A stretch of 64,000 nucleotides of DNA. It comes from Auanema rhodensis. Taxonomy: Eukaryota > Nematoda > Chromadorea > Rhabditida > Rhabditidae. The stretch spans positions 6,024,501-6,088,500 of the forward strand of contig OZ059900.1 of the NCBI GenBank assembly GCA_964057225.1, given 5' to 3'. Below are positions 52,365-64,000 of the stretch, in pieces (position 1 is the stretch's first letter; every line of letters starts with the position of its first letter). A program made the position numbers and the translations under genes. The notes under the pieces were generated by a model. That model made no database searches and had not been told where the DNA came from. It saw nothing but the letters and a program-made list of their open reading frames with translations.

Positions 52365-54219
52365 TTATTTCTTCACAGTTGGCACCAATTGATAATCGCA
52401 GCCAAAGAAGCGTTTTGCATTCAGGATGAGATACTCTGTGATCTGAAAATAAAAGTTGTACATAACCTGTCGCCTGTTCTGAGGTGTTAGTAGCTGACCT
52501 TGCTGCCACATTGGCTGTCTTCAAGATCGGTTCCACCAAGCAGATTTGGACCAAAGACAATGGCTAGGTTATACGCATCCATTCTGTAAATTGAAAACAG
52601 AATCTTCAAATGTACAGTATGATTTACAAATTCTGATCTTCGTATAGCTGTAGTTCAGCCAAAAATTGGATTATGTATGAAAGATTATCCAAATGCGTTG
52701 CTGGCATTTTACTGAGACAGACTTCTATAGCTTTTCGGAGTTCTTCTCCATCCAATCTGCAGATTATTTTTCTAAATTATCTATTCAACATTCAGATATT
52801 TCTTACAATGCTGCTTCGAGCCAATCAGAATAAAGACGGTTAGTAAAAAGCGGATCAGGTAGTTCTCTCAAGTACAACTTGAGTGCCCCACAAACACTAT
52901 GTGGATCGTCTTTGTAGTTAATGATGTCATGCTGTAAATAATCATTTTACAAGCAACGGTTGTTTAATTTTTTTACATTTATTTGACCAGCATTCATAGA
53001 AGCTTTTATTCTTTTTATTTTTACGGAATTTCCGTTAACTCTGAATAAGCCTAAAACAATTTATTTATAAAATCTTCTATGTGATGTTGTCGCAACCTTT
53101 CTCATTCAGCCCGATGTGTCGCAAAAGAACACAGCATTGTTCAATTGGAACAGCTATCTGCTTGTTAACATGGTGAAGATGCTCAGTTAAGTCAATGCCA
53201 AACATTGGTTTTGGACGGAAGTATTCTATAATACCAAATGTATAACAATATATGGCATTGTCTAACCAATTTCTCGCCGAATTTCAAGAAGAGCAGCTTC
53301 AAGAGTTCTCACAGCTGCTCTGTGAAACTCCAGTTGTTCTTCCAGGTAAGCGCTGAACATCTAAAACAACTTTAATGATGCCAAGTGTTAAAAATATCAA
53401 CTTGCTTTAGCAATTTCTTGTTCTTTAGAAGCTAGATTATAAACTTCAGTTATAGTCTCATCCTGAAAACGAACATATTAAGTTATAGAAAAGTCTGTAA
53501 CAATAGTTACCAATTGCTTTTCAAATTTCTTGGTAGCTTCAGCCAATTTAGCTTTTTGTGTAATTTCAACTTCTATAATATATAATGATATATACATACA
53601 TATATGTATAGCTTTGATGTAAGCTAGATATCTACCCTGTAAAGCTTTTCTCAACTTCTTTTTATGATCCATCGTCAACTTTTCTAAATCGACATATTGC
53701 GTTAGTTTTACTAGCACACGTTCTTCGATGTTTATCTCACATTTCACCTAATTAGATAAATTTTTTGTTGCACATTACTCATTGAAATAGATACGTACCT
53801 TCTCCTCTGTGATTTCCTGAATTACGGAGCCAATCTTGTTCATGACATAGCAAAGACATTTTGCAGATCTTTGCAAATCAACAGCACCTTCTTTAAATTC
53901 TGTGCCGATGTTAAATTCATCAAAGTTCTTCTTAAATTAGGACTTTTGTAAAGAGATAGAAAGACAATTTAACCTTAAGAAGATCAATGTTGCTAGGCTT
54001 CAAGCCTGTCTTCACAGCATCTGAAATGGTTTTACGGAAGGATGTTATTCCTTCAATTAGTTTGGCATTTCGATATTGCAGCTCTTTAATATTTCTCCAT
54101 CCTTCATAATTTTCAATTTTGGATGAGCTATAGTTGTACTTATTAAATGCATAAATATCATAAACGAACCTTATCAAGCTGCTTTTGATACGTCGCAGAG
54201 TATACTCAATGTCGAACAT
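52365..54219 (-). CDS. BAR-domain RhoGAP, ARHGAP17/RICH-like
   Basis: GTPase-activating protein for Rho/Rac/Cdc42-type GTPases at curved membranes. The N-terminal half is helical and charged (MFDIEYTLRRIKSSL, LQYRNAKLIEGITSFRKTIS, KVKCEINIEERVLVKLTQY, YLEEQLEFHRAAVRTLEAAL) and fits a BAR domain. The RhoGAP domain follows: FGIDLTEHL, CCVLLRHIGLNEKGLFRVNG with the catalytic arginine finger in GLFRVNG, CGALKLYLRELPDPLF, and MDAYNLAIVFGPNLL. The protein ends soon after (FGCDYQLVPTVKK), at about 430 residues, so it lacks the long proline-rich tail of vertebrate ARHGAP17/44. At least ten short introns are in phase; one uses a GC donor (53361-53405). An acceptor-like TTATTACAG about 40 bp upstream of the ATG suggests trans-splicing or a leader intron. 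Confidence 0.88.
53361..53405 (-). other. GC-AG intron in the BAR-RhoGAP gene
   Basis: 45 bp, donor GCTAAA|GCAAGTTG and acceptor GTTGTTTTAG|ATGTTC. Phase zero on both sides keeps the BAR helix continuous. No GT donor is available nearby. Confidence 0.7.
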
Positions 54220-55253
54220 TATTGCAAGAGTTGACAGAAAGTATGAATTTAAGCGTGAACCTGTAATAAGTTTACAAGTTATATTTTAAAAGTGAAGTTA
54301 TGAGGAGCGAGATAAGAGACCACCATCAGGTAATGAGAAAAATAGAATAACCAAAAGCTGACTCGGCTGACTGTTTTATATGCCAAGTGACCTTTTGTTC
54401 GAAAATTTCAAGCGAACTTAATTTTCAAAAAAGAATCTAAATGAATGAGCACAATTTGTATTCATAAAACTTTTGGCTGTAAAAAAATAATAGTCAAATA
54501 TGGCCAAAACGTTTTAATAAACTTATTTCTATTATTTATTAAATTCGACGTGAATATAAGTAATCAGAATGTCATACTAAAAAAAAGTTTTAAAAAAAAT
54601 TATATTTATATTCGAAAAATGGACTATAATGGAAATTATAAAGGTATTATATTATGAAAGTTATATGATATGAATATTTTTTTGAATTGAAGTAATCAGT
54701 GAATTTCGGTAATCATTTTCATTGTGCGAACTTTTCAATTTTTCAATTTTTTTATTACTTCCTGAAGATATTTCCTTTTTTTTATTAATATCATTCTTTT
54801 TTTTTCTGAGTAAGCAAAGAGCAATTCCATCACAAATATATTTATAACCGTTTGCTTGATAAAAAGAATCATTAAGCGATTTTTTGGCTGCAAACATGCT
54901 CTAATCACAATTTGACCTAATAAATAGGTAGATCATATATGTAGATCAAATAGGTAAAAAACAAACTAAAATAGATGTTTCGAGAAACGTTCTTTGCGCA
55001 TTTTCAGTTCATTGTTGTTTTTGTTGTGGTAGCGATCGGTTGCTAAATAAAAGCTCTTTTGCTAACCTTACTATTACCTTAGTAATAGACAGCTGTCTGC
55101 CTTTGCTATTTCTAGCTCAAAATTGTTTAAGTACTTCTCTATAGATATTTTGAAACTAATACTTATTTTTCTGACAGTTTACATTGAAAAAACAACTTTT
55201 TTTTCAGGTAGTTCGGTTTTTAGTTATTAGATAGAAAATAAATTTTTACCATC
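54220..55253. other. Divergent intergenic region with a possible small gene
   Basis: Between the BAR-RhoGAP start and the plus-strand unrecognised gene. It contains the 78-residue candidate on the minus strand (54661-54897). A 70-codon plus frame at 54445-54657 is AT-driven and rejected. Confidence 0.5.
54661..54897 (-). CDS. Possible single-exon basic small protein
   Basis: 78 codons beginning MFAAKKSLNDSFYQANGYKY, then CDGIALCLLRKKKNDINKKK and a Lys/Asn/Ser-rich end. A GTGATTAG acceptor-like site lies three bases before the ATG, a usual place for nematode trans-splicing. No domain is recognised. The Lys/Asn-rich half could come from AT-rich DNA, but the first 40 residues look coding. Confidence 0.35.
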   Translation of the reverse strand: MFAAKKSLNDSFYQANGYKYICDGIALCLLRKKKNDINKKKEISSGSNKKIEKLKSSHNENDYRNSLITSIQKNIHII

Positions 55254-56946
55254 ATGTTCTCGATGATGCCAGATCTTTTAGACTTGCATTATAGTGAGAC
55301 TCCAGCAAACATTCAGTTTTTATTCTATTTTTTTAGGAAGGTATCAACAAGTCGAGCTTGACGTTAGTAAATGTGTTTTTCAACATTCGAAAATTGTTCA
55401 AGCTATGTTTCCAGTTGTCAAACTAGAGGCAAGATTTGACGCAGGCCGGAATGTAAGAATCCAGGAAATTGCAAAACTCTGTGATTGTAAGTTTAATTTT
55501 TAAAATTATAAAATAGATAATAGAATGGAAAAATGCACGCATACGTCAAACAACTTCCTTAAATTAAATTTGGTATTCATCAGTGTTCAATTGAAAAAAA
55601 TAGCGATTATCGTAAGAATTGAGAATATAGATGAGCATTCATACAATTTTGAATATATAAAATTGATAATGGCGATATTCACATTTTTATAGGCTGTATT
55701 TGTAAAGATATGAATAAGTTGTGGCATCAGGTCGTAAGCACGTATAAAGCAGTTGTCTCAATCAACGAAGGACTGAGAGCCGACTTTCAGAAAAAATCAA
55801 CACTCTTTCTTCTGAGTCCTCTCTGTGACTTTAGAAAAATTTATAACGTCCTGGTCTTAGGAACAGAGATTGCCTCTAGATTGGCACCTAAACTGCTATT
55901 TAGAGACATGTCCTGCCTTTTCTTCAATAATAGTTAATTGAGATCTTTTTTCATACATACACTTCTCATTTCAGGCGCTCAAATGCTAGAATGTCTCATA
56001 GCACAAGCAATTGAGTTTATCAATATGCTTGATTTTCTCAGAGATCAGCTTTATGAAGGATTTGCGAACGTTTTTGTCGTTCGAGTTTGGGATCCATTCT
56101 TCACGAAGGCGTGTGGTCCAAAGATGAGAAATCAAGCGTTCTCAAACATGTTTAATGTTGTTCATAATTTTCGAAATTTTGAGAACCGAACCATGTACAG
56201 AATATTTGAGCCAGGTTATAGATTTGAATTGATTGCAGGTGCAAACATTTTTTTTTCAGTTCTATCTTGGGGAAGTTTTAATCTGATAAAAGTGAATAAA
56301 TATATGATAATAAGAAAAACGGTACAATATTGGAAAAGTTCTATGAAATTTTTTTTTATTAGGGTGGAGGTGCAATGAAAAGTCTTTTTACACTATTGGA
56401 AAACCCTATCGAAACGTTCACGTTTAAGTCTGAAGAGTATAAATTACATCTCTGAACTTAAAGGAGTATTTAAATTATTTCAGCGATGCAAAAGAAGTAA
56501 CAATTGATTTATATTATAACGATTCTATTGGGGATATTTGGATTCAATCCAGTAGACAAATTATTCTTAAAAATTTTGTTTTTGAAACACCGGTCCTTAT
56601 GAATGGAACTTTCTCACGAGTTAGATACTTTAAACCGCGATTCTACTTACTTATACTTCAGGCATTTTCTTATAAAAATTTTCTTAATTCTATTGTAAAA
56701 GATGTAAACGCACGTGAACTTTCGCCTGACATAATTCTCGACAAGCATTGCAATTTCACTGTTACTGTTCCAATCTCTACTGGTTCGCAACTTGAGAATG
56801 ATCTGATTGTCACATTTTCTCACTTAAGGTACATAACTTTTACTATCATGTAAAGTATTTTAATGATTTACAGGGCTCGAATTCGTGTAGAGACAATGCT
56901 ATTACAATACAAAGTGAAAGAACAGGTGAAAACAGAAGCTTTTTAA
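55254..56946 (+). CDS. Unrecognised protein of about 430 residues, seven exons
   Basis: Exons join in phase from MFSMMPDLLDLHY|RRYQQVELDVSKCV through KDMNKLWHQVVSTYKAVVSI, the exon with FVVRVWDPFFTKACGPKMRN, GGGAMKSLFTLLENPIETFT, and DIWIQSSRQIILKNFVFETP to a C terminus ending VKEQVKTEAF. Most introns are 40-70 bp with GT-AG ends; one longer intron lies at about 55.49-55.69 kb. A 21-bp GTGCAAAC...TTTTCAG segment near 56.24 kb is too short to be an intron and is read through here. The protein mixes amphipathic helices with Phe/Tyr-rich strands; there is no signal peptide and no confident membrane helix. I do not recognise any family. The ATG is the first after a TTTTTTTTCAG site about 45 bp upstream. 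Confidence 0.65.
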
Positions 56947-57348
56947 GATACTATTGACAGATTGACAGTTTTTATATTTTTCAAGTTTTATCAAAAAGAT
57001 TTTGTTATGGTTTTTTATTGTTTTTATTTTTTACTAATAAGGTTGTTATGTATTCATGTTATTTAACTTGAAGTAAATGTTAATTTTCAAATGATCCTGT
57101 TTTATAAGTTTATAAAGCACTACAACAAGATGAAGAGAATAGGTTTACAGCTTAACTTTGAGCTTTTTTCATTTTTAAAAATACTTACTTGACTCAAGAG
57201 AAGGGTGTTCCAATCATCTTATATATATTAGAATGCTCCTTTTTGAATTTCGCTTATGTCACCAGGCACATAGTAAGATGGTCAGCAGTCAATACACATC
57301 TTTAAGATTTTTACCCCTGAAACTGAAATTATTTTTTTCTGTAAAAGG

Positions 57349-57350
57349 TA

Positions 57351-57398
<48 letters not shown>
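57349..57398. repeat. (TA)n microsatellite
   Basis: About 25 TA units with one G interruption (TATATGTATA). Confidence 0.9.
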
Positions 57399-57402
<4 letters not shown>

Positions 57403-58909
57403 TTATGTATTACTCGTTAATATTATTTCTCTAGCCATATACTATAGCATTTGAACCAGGTTATTGCTACTTCGTTCTTGTAAACTAAAACGGTAGAAAA
57501 AAAATTAAAAACTCACCAATGGGTCCGAGCGTTGTCGTATAAATGAGTTTCTCTCCTCACAATCCTCATCCATGAAAAGTAAAACTAAAAAAAGTTTGTG
57601 AATTAAATTCCAATATTGAAACAAATAAATGAGAAGAGAAAATTAAGAAATTAAAAGCTAAATTGGCTAGCCTGATCACGAGCCGAAGAAAACGTTGTTA
57701 TTTTATTGCTCTTCGTTGAAATCTTAAAAACTAATTTTAAAAGATTAAGACTAAGGCTCAAAATCTAAGTTTATATCCAGTTGATAAAAACGTTTCAGGA
57801 ACAGCTGGTTTTACTGTAAAGTAATAATTTATTCATTTATGAATTCCATGACGCAATTGAATATTTTGGAGAGAAAACTAATAAAATTTTTAGTAAAAAA
57901 CGAGGCAATTTACTTTATTTTTTGAGGAATAAATCTGATGACATAATTGAATTATCTTTTGTAATCAACAGTAATTAAACTAATAATAAAAAAATAATAT
58001 TATGAAGTTTTCATTAATAAGTATAATTATTTAGTCTTCATATCTACCTTTTCAAACATTTATTTTACTTTTTGGCATGTATATACTTCATTTCATCTTC
58101 AATCATTCATATTTAATACACTCTAAGCTTTTCTCTCAAATAATACATCTAGTTTTTTTACTTCTTTTTTTAACTTGTACATTCAATTCATTTAAGTACA
58201 TTAGCATGCTCATAGTAGGCAATAAACTGTTTTCAGACTGGTCTTAATGCTTTTCTTTTACCCATTTCTCACAAATGTCAAAGAACAATTTGATATTCTA
58301 AGATTTTGATGCCTATTGCTATTAGTCTTCTGCCACATCTATATAATTAGGTTATATATGCAGATATGAGAAAGCATACATGTCATGTATACCTCATAGT
58401 GTATTGTCAAAAGATGCGCTTCTTAGCCGTTCGTATCTCATTTTTCTCCTTCGCTATTGGTCGCCTATTTTCTTAATTTTAACCGCGTTCATTAAAACAA
58501 AAAAAAGTTTTTCAGTTTTCATTTTATTACTGGAGGCTAGGTGACGATTTGACGCTATCACGATATCCAATAAAGGATAGAAGGATTGTGAGTTTCAGTT
58601 TCTAATTAAATTCTTCGAAATATTATTGTATAATGAAGAAATTTGGTAAATGCTCTAAGCTAAATCTTTTATTCGTATGAAAAGAGTCAAAATGGGGCGG
58701 ACGGGGGGAACACCATCAGAGCATGTACGAGCCAATGTAATCATAATATCATGCTGAGTACAAACTTTTTCACTAGTAATTTAGCTTAATTTCATAGAAT
58801 TTAGAGAGGATAGCACCAATTTGCGCTTTTGCTGGACCAGAAATCGCTATACGTCATATATTTGGGTATTCTTAAAATCTATTCATAAATTCGTCATCAA
58901 GCAGAAGAT

Positions 58910-59302
58910 ATGACTGACTGTTTTTGTAAAACATTTGAAAAGTTGATGGTCAACTTTTTTGTTGCCCGAAATCTTATAATGCTGGATCTAATTGTTGTGT
59001 TCTCTATCATTGCCATGATTGTATGTTCCATCTTGGCACTTCTATTCATTGTCTTCCTCATACGACAGAGGATAATCATTGTAAATAATGCATATTTTGT
59101 GTACCAAATCATTCTGCTAGCAAAGAAAATGATTACTCTGATCAAAGTTGTCATGCTCATCATTATAATCGTTGTTGTCATGATTGAAGTAACGGTTGTT
59201 ATGTTGATTGCTATATCTGAGAAGTTCTGTAGTTTTGAGTTTTGAATTATTAATCATATTTTCAAGTACAAAGTTTGCAAAAACGTAGTAAAATTGATGC
59301 AT
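58910..59302 (-). pseudogene. Possible coding relic with in-frame TAG codons
   Basis: One minus-strand frame runs about 130 codons with Asn/Asp/His-rich composition (MHQFYYVFANFVLEN, then RYFNHDNNDYNDEHDNFDQS), broken by three TAG codons. The antisense reading of those codons produces a very hydrophobic Ile/Val/Met frame on the plus strand (58910-59245). A decayed gene or a chance repeat-like bias would both explain this; no family is recognised. Confidence 0.25.
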
Positions 59303-61296
59303 ACACTAGAATTATTATATCTGAATATATGTGTATATTTGTAGTTTTCAACGAATAAATTCAAATAAAAGCATTTGTCTTCAAAATTGTTCCCACGTTC
59401 TTACAGCCATTGCTCTCTAATACTCAAAATCCGATATCTCATTTAAACCAGTGAAGAGAGAGATAGAGAGAGAGAGAGAACAATTTAATTATGGAGACTC
59501 AAATTGGTTCTTGCACGTAGACCTTTCATGTCAGCAGCACTTATATGAAAATATTAGTAATTGCTCATAACATAAATATAAATATATATGTATATATATA
59601 TGTATATGATGAGTATAAGTATCAATTCAAAGTTGTTTCTCTTACTTCCTCAATAAACGTGATTTTAATTTCATTTCGGATATCTTGTATATGTTCATAT
59701 GATCATTAAAAGTCAGATTTTATATAAAACTATAAAGAAAGTATTTTTCCTACTTACATATGTCAAGTTATGTTGAATAACAACATATATACTCAACTAT
59801 AAAATAAATCAAAGATCATGTTCAGCGTTATTCTTAATCGCATTGGATCTGTCAAGAGCTGTTGTACTCGATTAAACTAAAGATATTTGTAGAGAGAGAC
59901 TTTAAGAATGTAATACATGAAACTAAACTATAAATAACCTCTGTTTGACCTTTAAGGACAACAACGTTAAAATATTTAAAAAGTTCAATTATTTTTGTAT
60001 TATGTGTATTTCTATTTGTATTCTAGAGTACAATGTTTACATTTGTTTGTATGATGATTCGTTTTGTGCTCTGTGCTATTAATAAAACAAAATATAAAAC
60101 AATGAGACCTTCACATCGGTTGGATTAAATAACAGATCATTTAAAGCGTATGCCCAATAATTATACAAAAGTTGATCATCATGATGAGAATGATTTGATA
60201 AACATAAACATAATCAGCTGAAAGCTGTTAACCAGAGAAATATATTAGGAAATTGGGGACCATATGAGTAACTTGTAACAAATAACGATAATTTGACATT
60301 GCTCAGTATACCAGATAACATTATTCTACCGGGAAGAAGAGCAAGATAGAGGGCAAACAAAACCATTTCTTAAATAGTCGTTGGGATAGAGATGCAGAAA
60401 GATTACGTAAGGATATTAAGAACTACATTCATATAGAACGACTTAATATTATGAATAAGGTATAGTGAGTAAAGGCTTTGTCAAATGGGAATGAGAAGGA
60501 TTGGAAGAATAGTATGGAGAATAACATCCTAAAGGTAGAAGCTAAAAGAACACACGGAGATAAATATTGAGATCATCTACATCATGCTCCAGCATAATCA
60601 TAATACAACTTTTTAAAAAGAATACTTGTAATATCATTACACCACTAAATTCACTATATCCTAGAATAATAGGGAAGACTGAGTATTAAACAGATACGAT
60701 GCGGTAGTTGGGTTTACATAAAAGGTGTGGGGATAACAGAAACAATAACTGTGAGATTATCAAGACCTTATGTGGCTATACATATGTGACTAAAGTTATT
60801 GTTAGTTATATATATATATATATAAATAGTTAGGAATATCATTAGTATTATACAACTTACAGGGGAGGGGGGGGATCAAATACTCGATCAAAACATAAAC
60901 GATCATCGAGTGAAGGGAGATTAAGATTGAGATTGAAAATTAGTAAAAAAAAGGATAAAAGTAGGATGAAATATATGCATAAAAAGAATTTGTACGAATA
61001 CATTTACATTGTAAATCTCGGACAAGTTTAAGAATAAGTTGAAAAGGGGAAAAAATATTAATATACATGTATGTACAGGTAATATATGCCTCTATCTATT
61101 CATCTATTTAACTATTTAGGTATAGTTATAGACAGATAGCTATATATGTCTATATGCATATATATGCATATATCGATAAAACTCTCTACATTGCATTAAT
61201 GCATTGTTATTTTAATAAAAAAATTAAAACATAGTTTGAAGAAAGAGAGCTGTTGTTCATTTGTCACGAAGACATACGGTGTGCTATACGTGGTGC

Positions 61297-64000
61297 CTAG
61301 AATCTGGGAAGGTCATACCACCGTTTTTCTTGCAAAAGTTTATCAAAATAAACAAACGATCTGTAATATGATGTTAAATTAAACTGATTTTGAACGTTTT
61401 CCGACTCACTTATTTAATTTTACTTCTATCCAAGCTTCACAATCATGAATGGCAGGCCTTTTAGGGTAACCAGGTCCAAAACCTTTGACGAATGAAAAGC
61501 TGAAAACGCATTCCCTACGTAAGTCTTCTATGCTTTCTTGATACTAAAAATAAAATTCATATATATATAGTTTACTAGGAATGCAACGTACTCGTTGGCT
61601 CAATTGCTCTTCTTTCTTAGCAAAACGTAAATTCAATGGAGTGTTCTTGGCAGCTTTGTAGTCTAAGAACATTAATTGCCTCATGCGACGATTACGCAGA
61701 CGCCGCATACAAAAAGTTTGATCGTAAACCTGAAAATATTTATTGCTTTCACTGATGATATGATAAAAAACAGACCTTTAAACGACCTCCAGGATAAATT
61801 TTATGAACAACTTTAGTAGTACTACGATTAATCTTCTGATCCAAATAAGGCGAATTCAAGAATACTGGCTCTTTACTGTAGTTACGGAACCAGATATCTC
61901 CATTACTTTTCAGCGAAACTCGTACACCTTCCAGTATATTTCGTCTATAATGTTTATTACTAAACTGAGGTGTAAGGATTGTTCTAAAAGTGAGGAAAAA
62001 ACTCTCAGCTACATTCATCTTATATTGCTTAATGTTACGATTTCATCGAAAATATTCAGCAAATAGCTGAAAGTTTTTTCCATACACGCATGCTGACGAA
62101 CACAGCTACGTCTGCTACATAGTAAATCAAGTTCTATATGTATAACAAACAACACAGAATAGAGAGTGCTAGATAGCTCACTTTATTTCAATTTTATAGT
62201 TCAACTTTCAAACTGTATTGCTATCCCTATTCTCCGATTCATGAATATTTTAATTATTGTCAAAAGGTTCAATAAAAATGCCACAAAACTGTTTAAAATG
62301 AAAAGTATTAGAAAAAAGAAAAATTGTGCAACTAAATCGATCACTCTATATTGCAATCTAAATTTGTTTCTAAATTGAATTTGTCATTTTTCTACTTTCA
62401 AAAGTGCTTTAGTTCATGTGATGATATTAGACATGTGAGGCTAACTAAGATGAACAACTCTAGTTTGCTCATAATTCAATAACTATAGGAAAATATTTAT
62501 AAACTACTTCTTTTTTAGAAGATTTCAATGCAAATAGTGGAAATGTATACACACCTTACACGTTCCGTCATAAAATCCCTGTATGGATTAAGTTCCATTC
62601 CAAGACTGAAACGATTTGGATCTCTCCCAAAGCCTCCATCAATATACATTGTGTTGTAAATAGCCTAGATTGATTGAATGAATAGTTGATTAGTGCTAAC
62701 ATCTTTCATTACCATTTTTTCATTAATTATCTCAGTTTTTTCATAATATACGAAAACTGCCCAATTTTCATTAGAGCAAACTGATTCTGAATCTTTGTTA
62801 TTAGTAAACCGAAATATTACTCTTTAACCAACCTAACGAAGCATCCATTGGTTCGAAAACAGGAGTAGGCATTACGCTTCTCACTTGATTTGCTGGAATA
62901 TAGAAGTTACTTAACAAAAGGCAAGATGCACATACATTGTATACTCTCAAGTTGAAGACGGCGAATATTGCCTACAGAATCTCTTAGCATATTTGATACA
63001 TCAGCGTTAGTTGCTTTGAGGAAAGGTGATTGTTGTAGCGCAGGAAATGACATATCCACATCAATTTCGCAATCCTAAACAATTTTTCAAGTTTAAATTG
63101 ATGAAAAAGGAATTTTACTTCATCTGAAGAACTAAAATCGTCAATATCCAATTCAAAGTATCGGCCTTCTGAAACATTTTCATTTAATTAAACATGTCAT
63201 TAATATGCATGATTGAGAGTGTAAATCTTTCTCTATTTTCAATTTTCTAAAATGTGCAAAGCTTCACCTGCAGAAAATTGCATAGTTTTCTTGCGAATCG
63301 GAGTTTGAGGCGCATTCAAACTACCACTGGTGCACCAGCTAGTTGTACTGCTATTGCTGCTACTACGGGGATCTTCATCATGCACACAACGTGGCATATG
63401 CATATTATGCATTAATGGACATCCAGTATTTCGATTTCCAAATGTTGGTGGAGGCGAATAGCTGGCTGAATCCCTTCTACGTTTTGAGTATACAAATGTC
63501 CGCCGACTTGAAGCACGTGTTGTAGCAGGAGAGCAGCTTATGACAGCTGAACTTTCCAATACATTAGGCGACATGCGCGAATCAAACAGTTCAGGTGTTG
63601 TGGCTGCCATTTGTTCGTTGTTTCTATACTGAAGCAAGCTAGGCGCAGCGGTAGCAGGCCTAGGCTGAACTTTAGTTTTTAAATTATTATAGATGGATCG
63701 TCGAATAATGAACAGCTCTAGTTCAGTCATAGGATCATTTTCACTATCATAGCATGGAACATCTTTGTATTGCTCATTTGTTGAGTTTCCTGATTCATGT
63801 ACTCCGCAAGCTGACATGCGATCACGTTCCGAAACATACAGCTCTCCTTGTGGCTGCATATGTTTGTTCATGATACTTGGATAAGTTGGTAATAAAGATA
63901 CTACCGATCGTGCCTATAAAATAAACATTTATCATTTTGTTTTGACATAATACTAACCTCGCTTTTTTCATTTTGATTAGTGAAAACGGATGAAGCATGA
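61297..64000 (-). CDS. SMAD protein: linker and MH2 domain, 5' end outside the window
   Basis: TGF-beta pathway transcription factor, co-SMAD-like. The window holds the long Ser/Pro-rich linker (63268-63913; PATAAPSLLQ, YSPPPTFGNR), small linker exons (GRYFELDIDDFSSSDE), and the full MH2 domain: NWAVFVYYEKTEI, MYIDGGFGRDPNRFSLGMEL, YRRNILEGVRVSLKSNGDIW, FVKGFGPGYPKRPAIHDCEA (the L3 loop region) and WIEVKLNKSFVYFDKLLQEK. The last piece is reached by splicing at AATAA|GTGAGT, so the TGA there is not the stop. The protein ends DLPRF without the SSxS phosphorylation motif of receptor-activated SMADs, which fits a SMAD4 or DAF-3 type member. The MH1 DNA-binding domain must lie beyond the window edge; the exon at 63958-64000 (SVFTNQNEKSE) continues outward. 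A loosely conserved MH2 suggests the DAF-3 branch, an inference. Confidence 0.85.

Larger units (their letters stand above)
56947..61296. other. Repeat-rich intergenic region, no convincing gene
   Basis: AT-rich with a (TA)n tract at 57349-57398, a GA tract at about 59456-59480, TATATG-type repeats near 59.58 and 61.14 kb, and a G-run at 60862-60874. A possible coding relic lies at 58.91-59.30 kb. Lys/Glu/Asn-rich frames at 60.34-60.57 kb come from purine-rich DNA and have no splice support. Confidence 0.55.

Noticed and set aside
58910-59245. 111-codon very hydrophobic plus-strand frame, apparent membrane protein
   Set aside because: Its Ile/Val/Met content is what antisense Asn/Asp/His codons produce; no signal or splice support.
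60340-60570. Lys/Glu/Asn-rich plus-strand frames
   Set aside because: Purine-rich DNA gives such codons in every plus frame, two frames are open at once, and splice sites are poor.
63343-63525. 60-codon plus-strand frame
   Set aside because: Antisense to the SMAD linker exon.

Overview
This 64 kb window is nuclear DNA from a nematode. It holds a cuticle collagen with the nematode-specific N-terminal domain, an astacin protease with two C-terminal ShK domains, a 5S rRNA gene close to what I recall of nematode 5S, and many GT-AG introns of only 43-60 bp in AT-rich sequence. I cannot name the species. Gene models were assembled by hand from open frames, splice signals and phase, so exon edges are predictions.

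Layout. 0.3-2.3 kb (minus): an MBOAT7-type lysophosphatidylinositol acyltransferase. 4.2-17.6 kb (minus): an ETS transcription factor with Pointed and ETS domains. Its compact coding part lies at 4.2-6.8 kb, and predicted upstream exons at 13.4, 15.2 and 17.6 kb supply the likely start codon and an in-frame uORF. 17.6-37.8 kb: a roughly 20 kb stretch without a convincing gene, purine-rich on the plus strand and broken by pyrimidine-rich islands. 37.8-40.7 kb (minus): a secreted precursor with a Ser/Thr-rich linker, a dibasic processing site and a C-terminal cystine-knot-like domain that best resembles PTTH/Trunk. This is the most interesting gene here. 43.5-45.3 kb (plus): astacin. 47.0-48.4 kb (plus): cuticle collagen, with one intron lacking a GT donor. 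48.9 kb: a single 5S rRNA gene. 49.3-50.2 kb (plus): a KChIP-like EF-hand protein. 50.7-51.2 kb (plus) and 51.5-51.8 kb (minus): two small unrecognised spliced genes. 52.4-54.2 kb (minus): a BAR-RhoGAP. 54.7-54.9 kb (minus): a possible 78-residue gene. 55.3-56.9 kb (plus): an unrecognised protein of about 430 residues. 57-61.3 kb: repeats and a possible relic. 61.3 kb to the window edge (minus): the linker and MH2 domain of a SMAD lacking the SSxS tail, cut off by the window end.

The genes do not form one pathway. Several belong to signalling (ETS, SMAD, KChIP, RhoGAP, the cystine-knot ligand) and two to extracellular matrix or cuticle (collagen, astacin). Genes lie on both strands with no evident operon. 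Part of 41.5-43 kb and of 45.7-46.8 kb has exon-like sequence that I list only as candidates.
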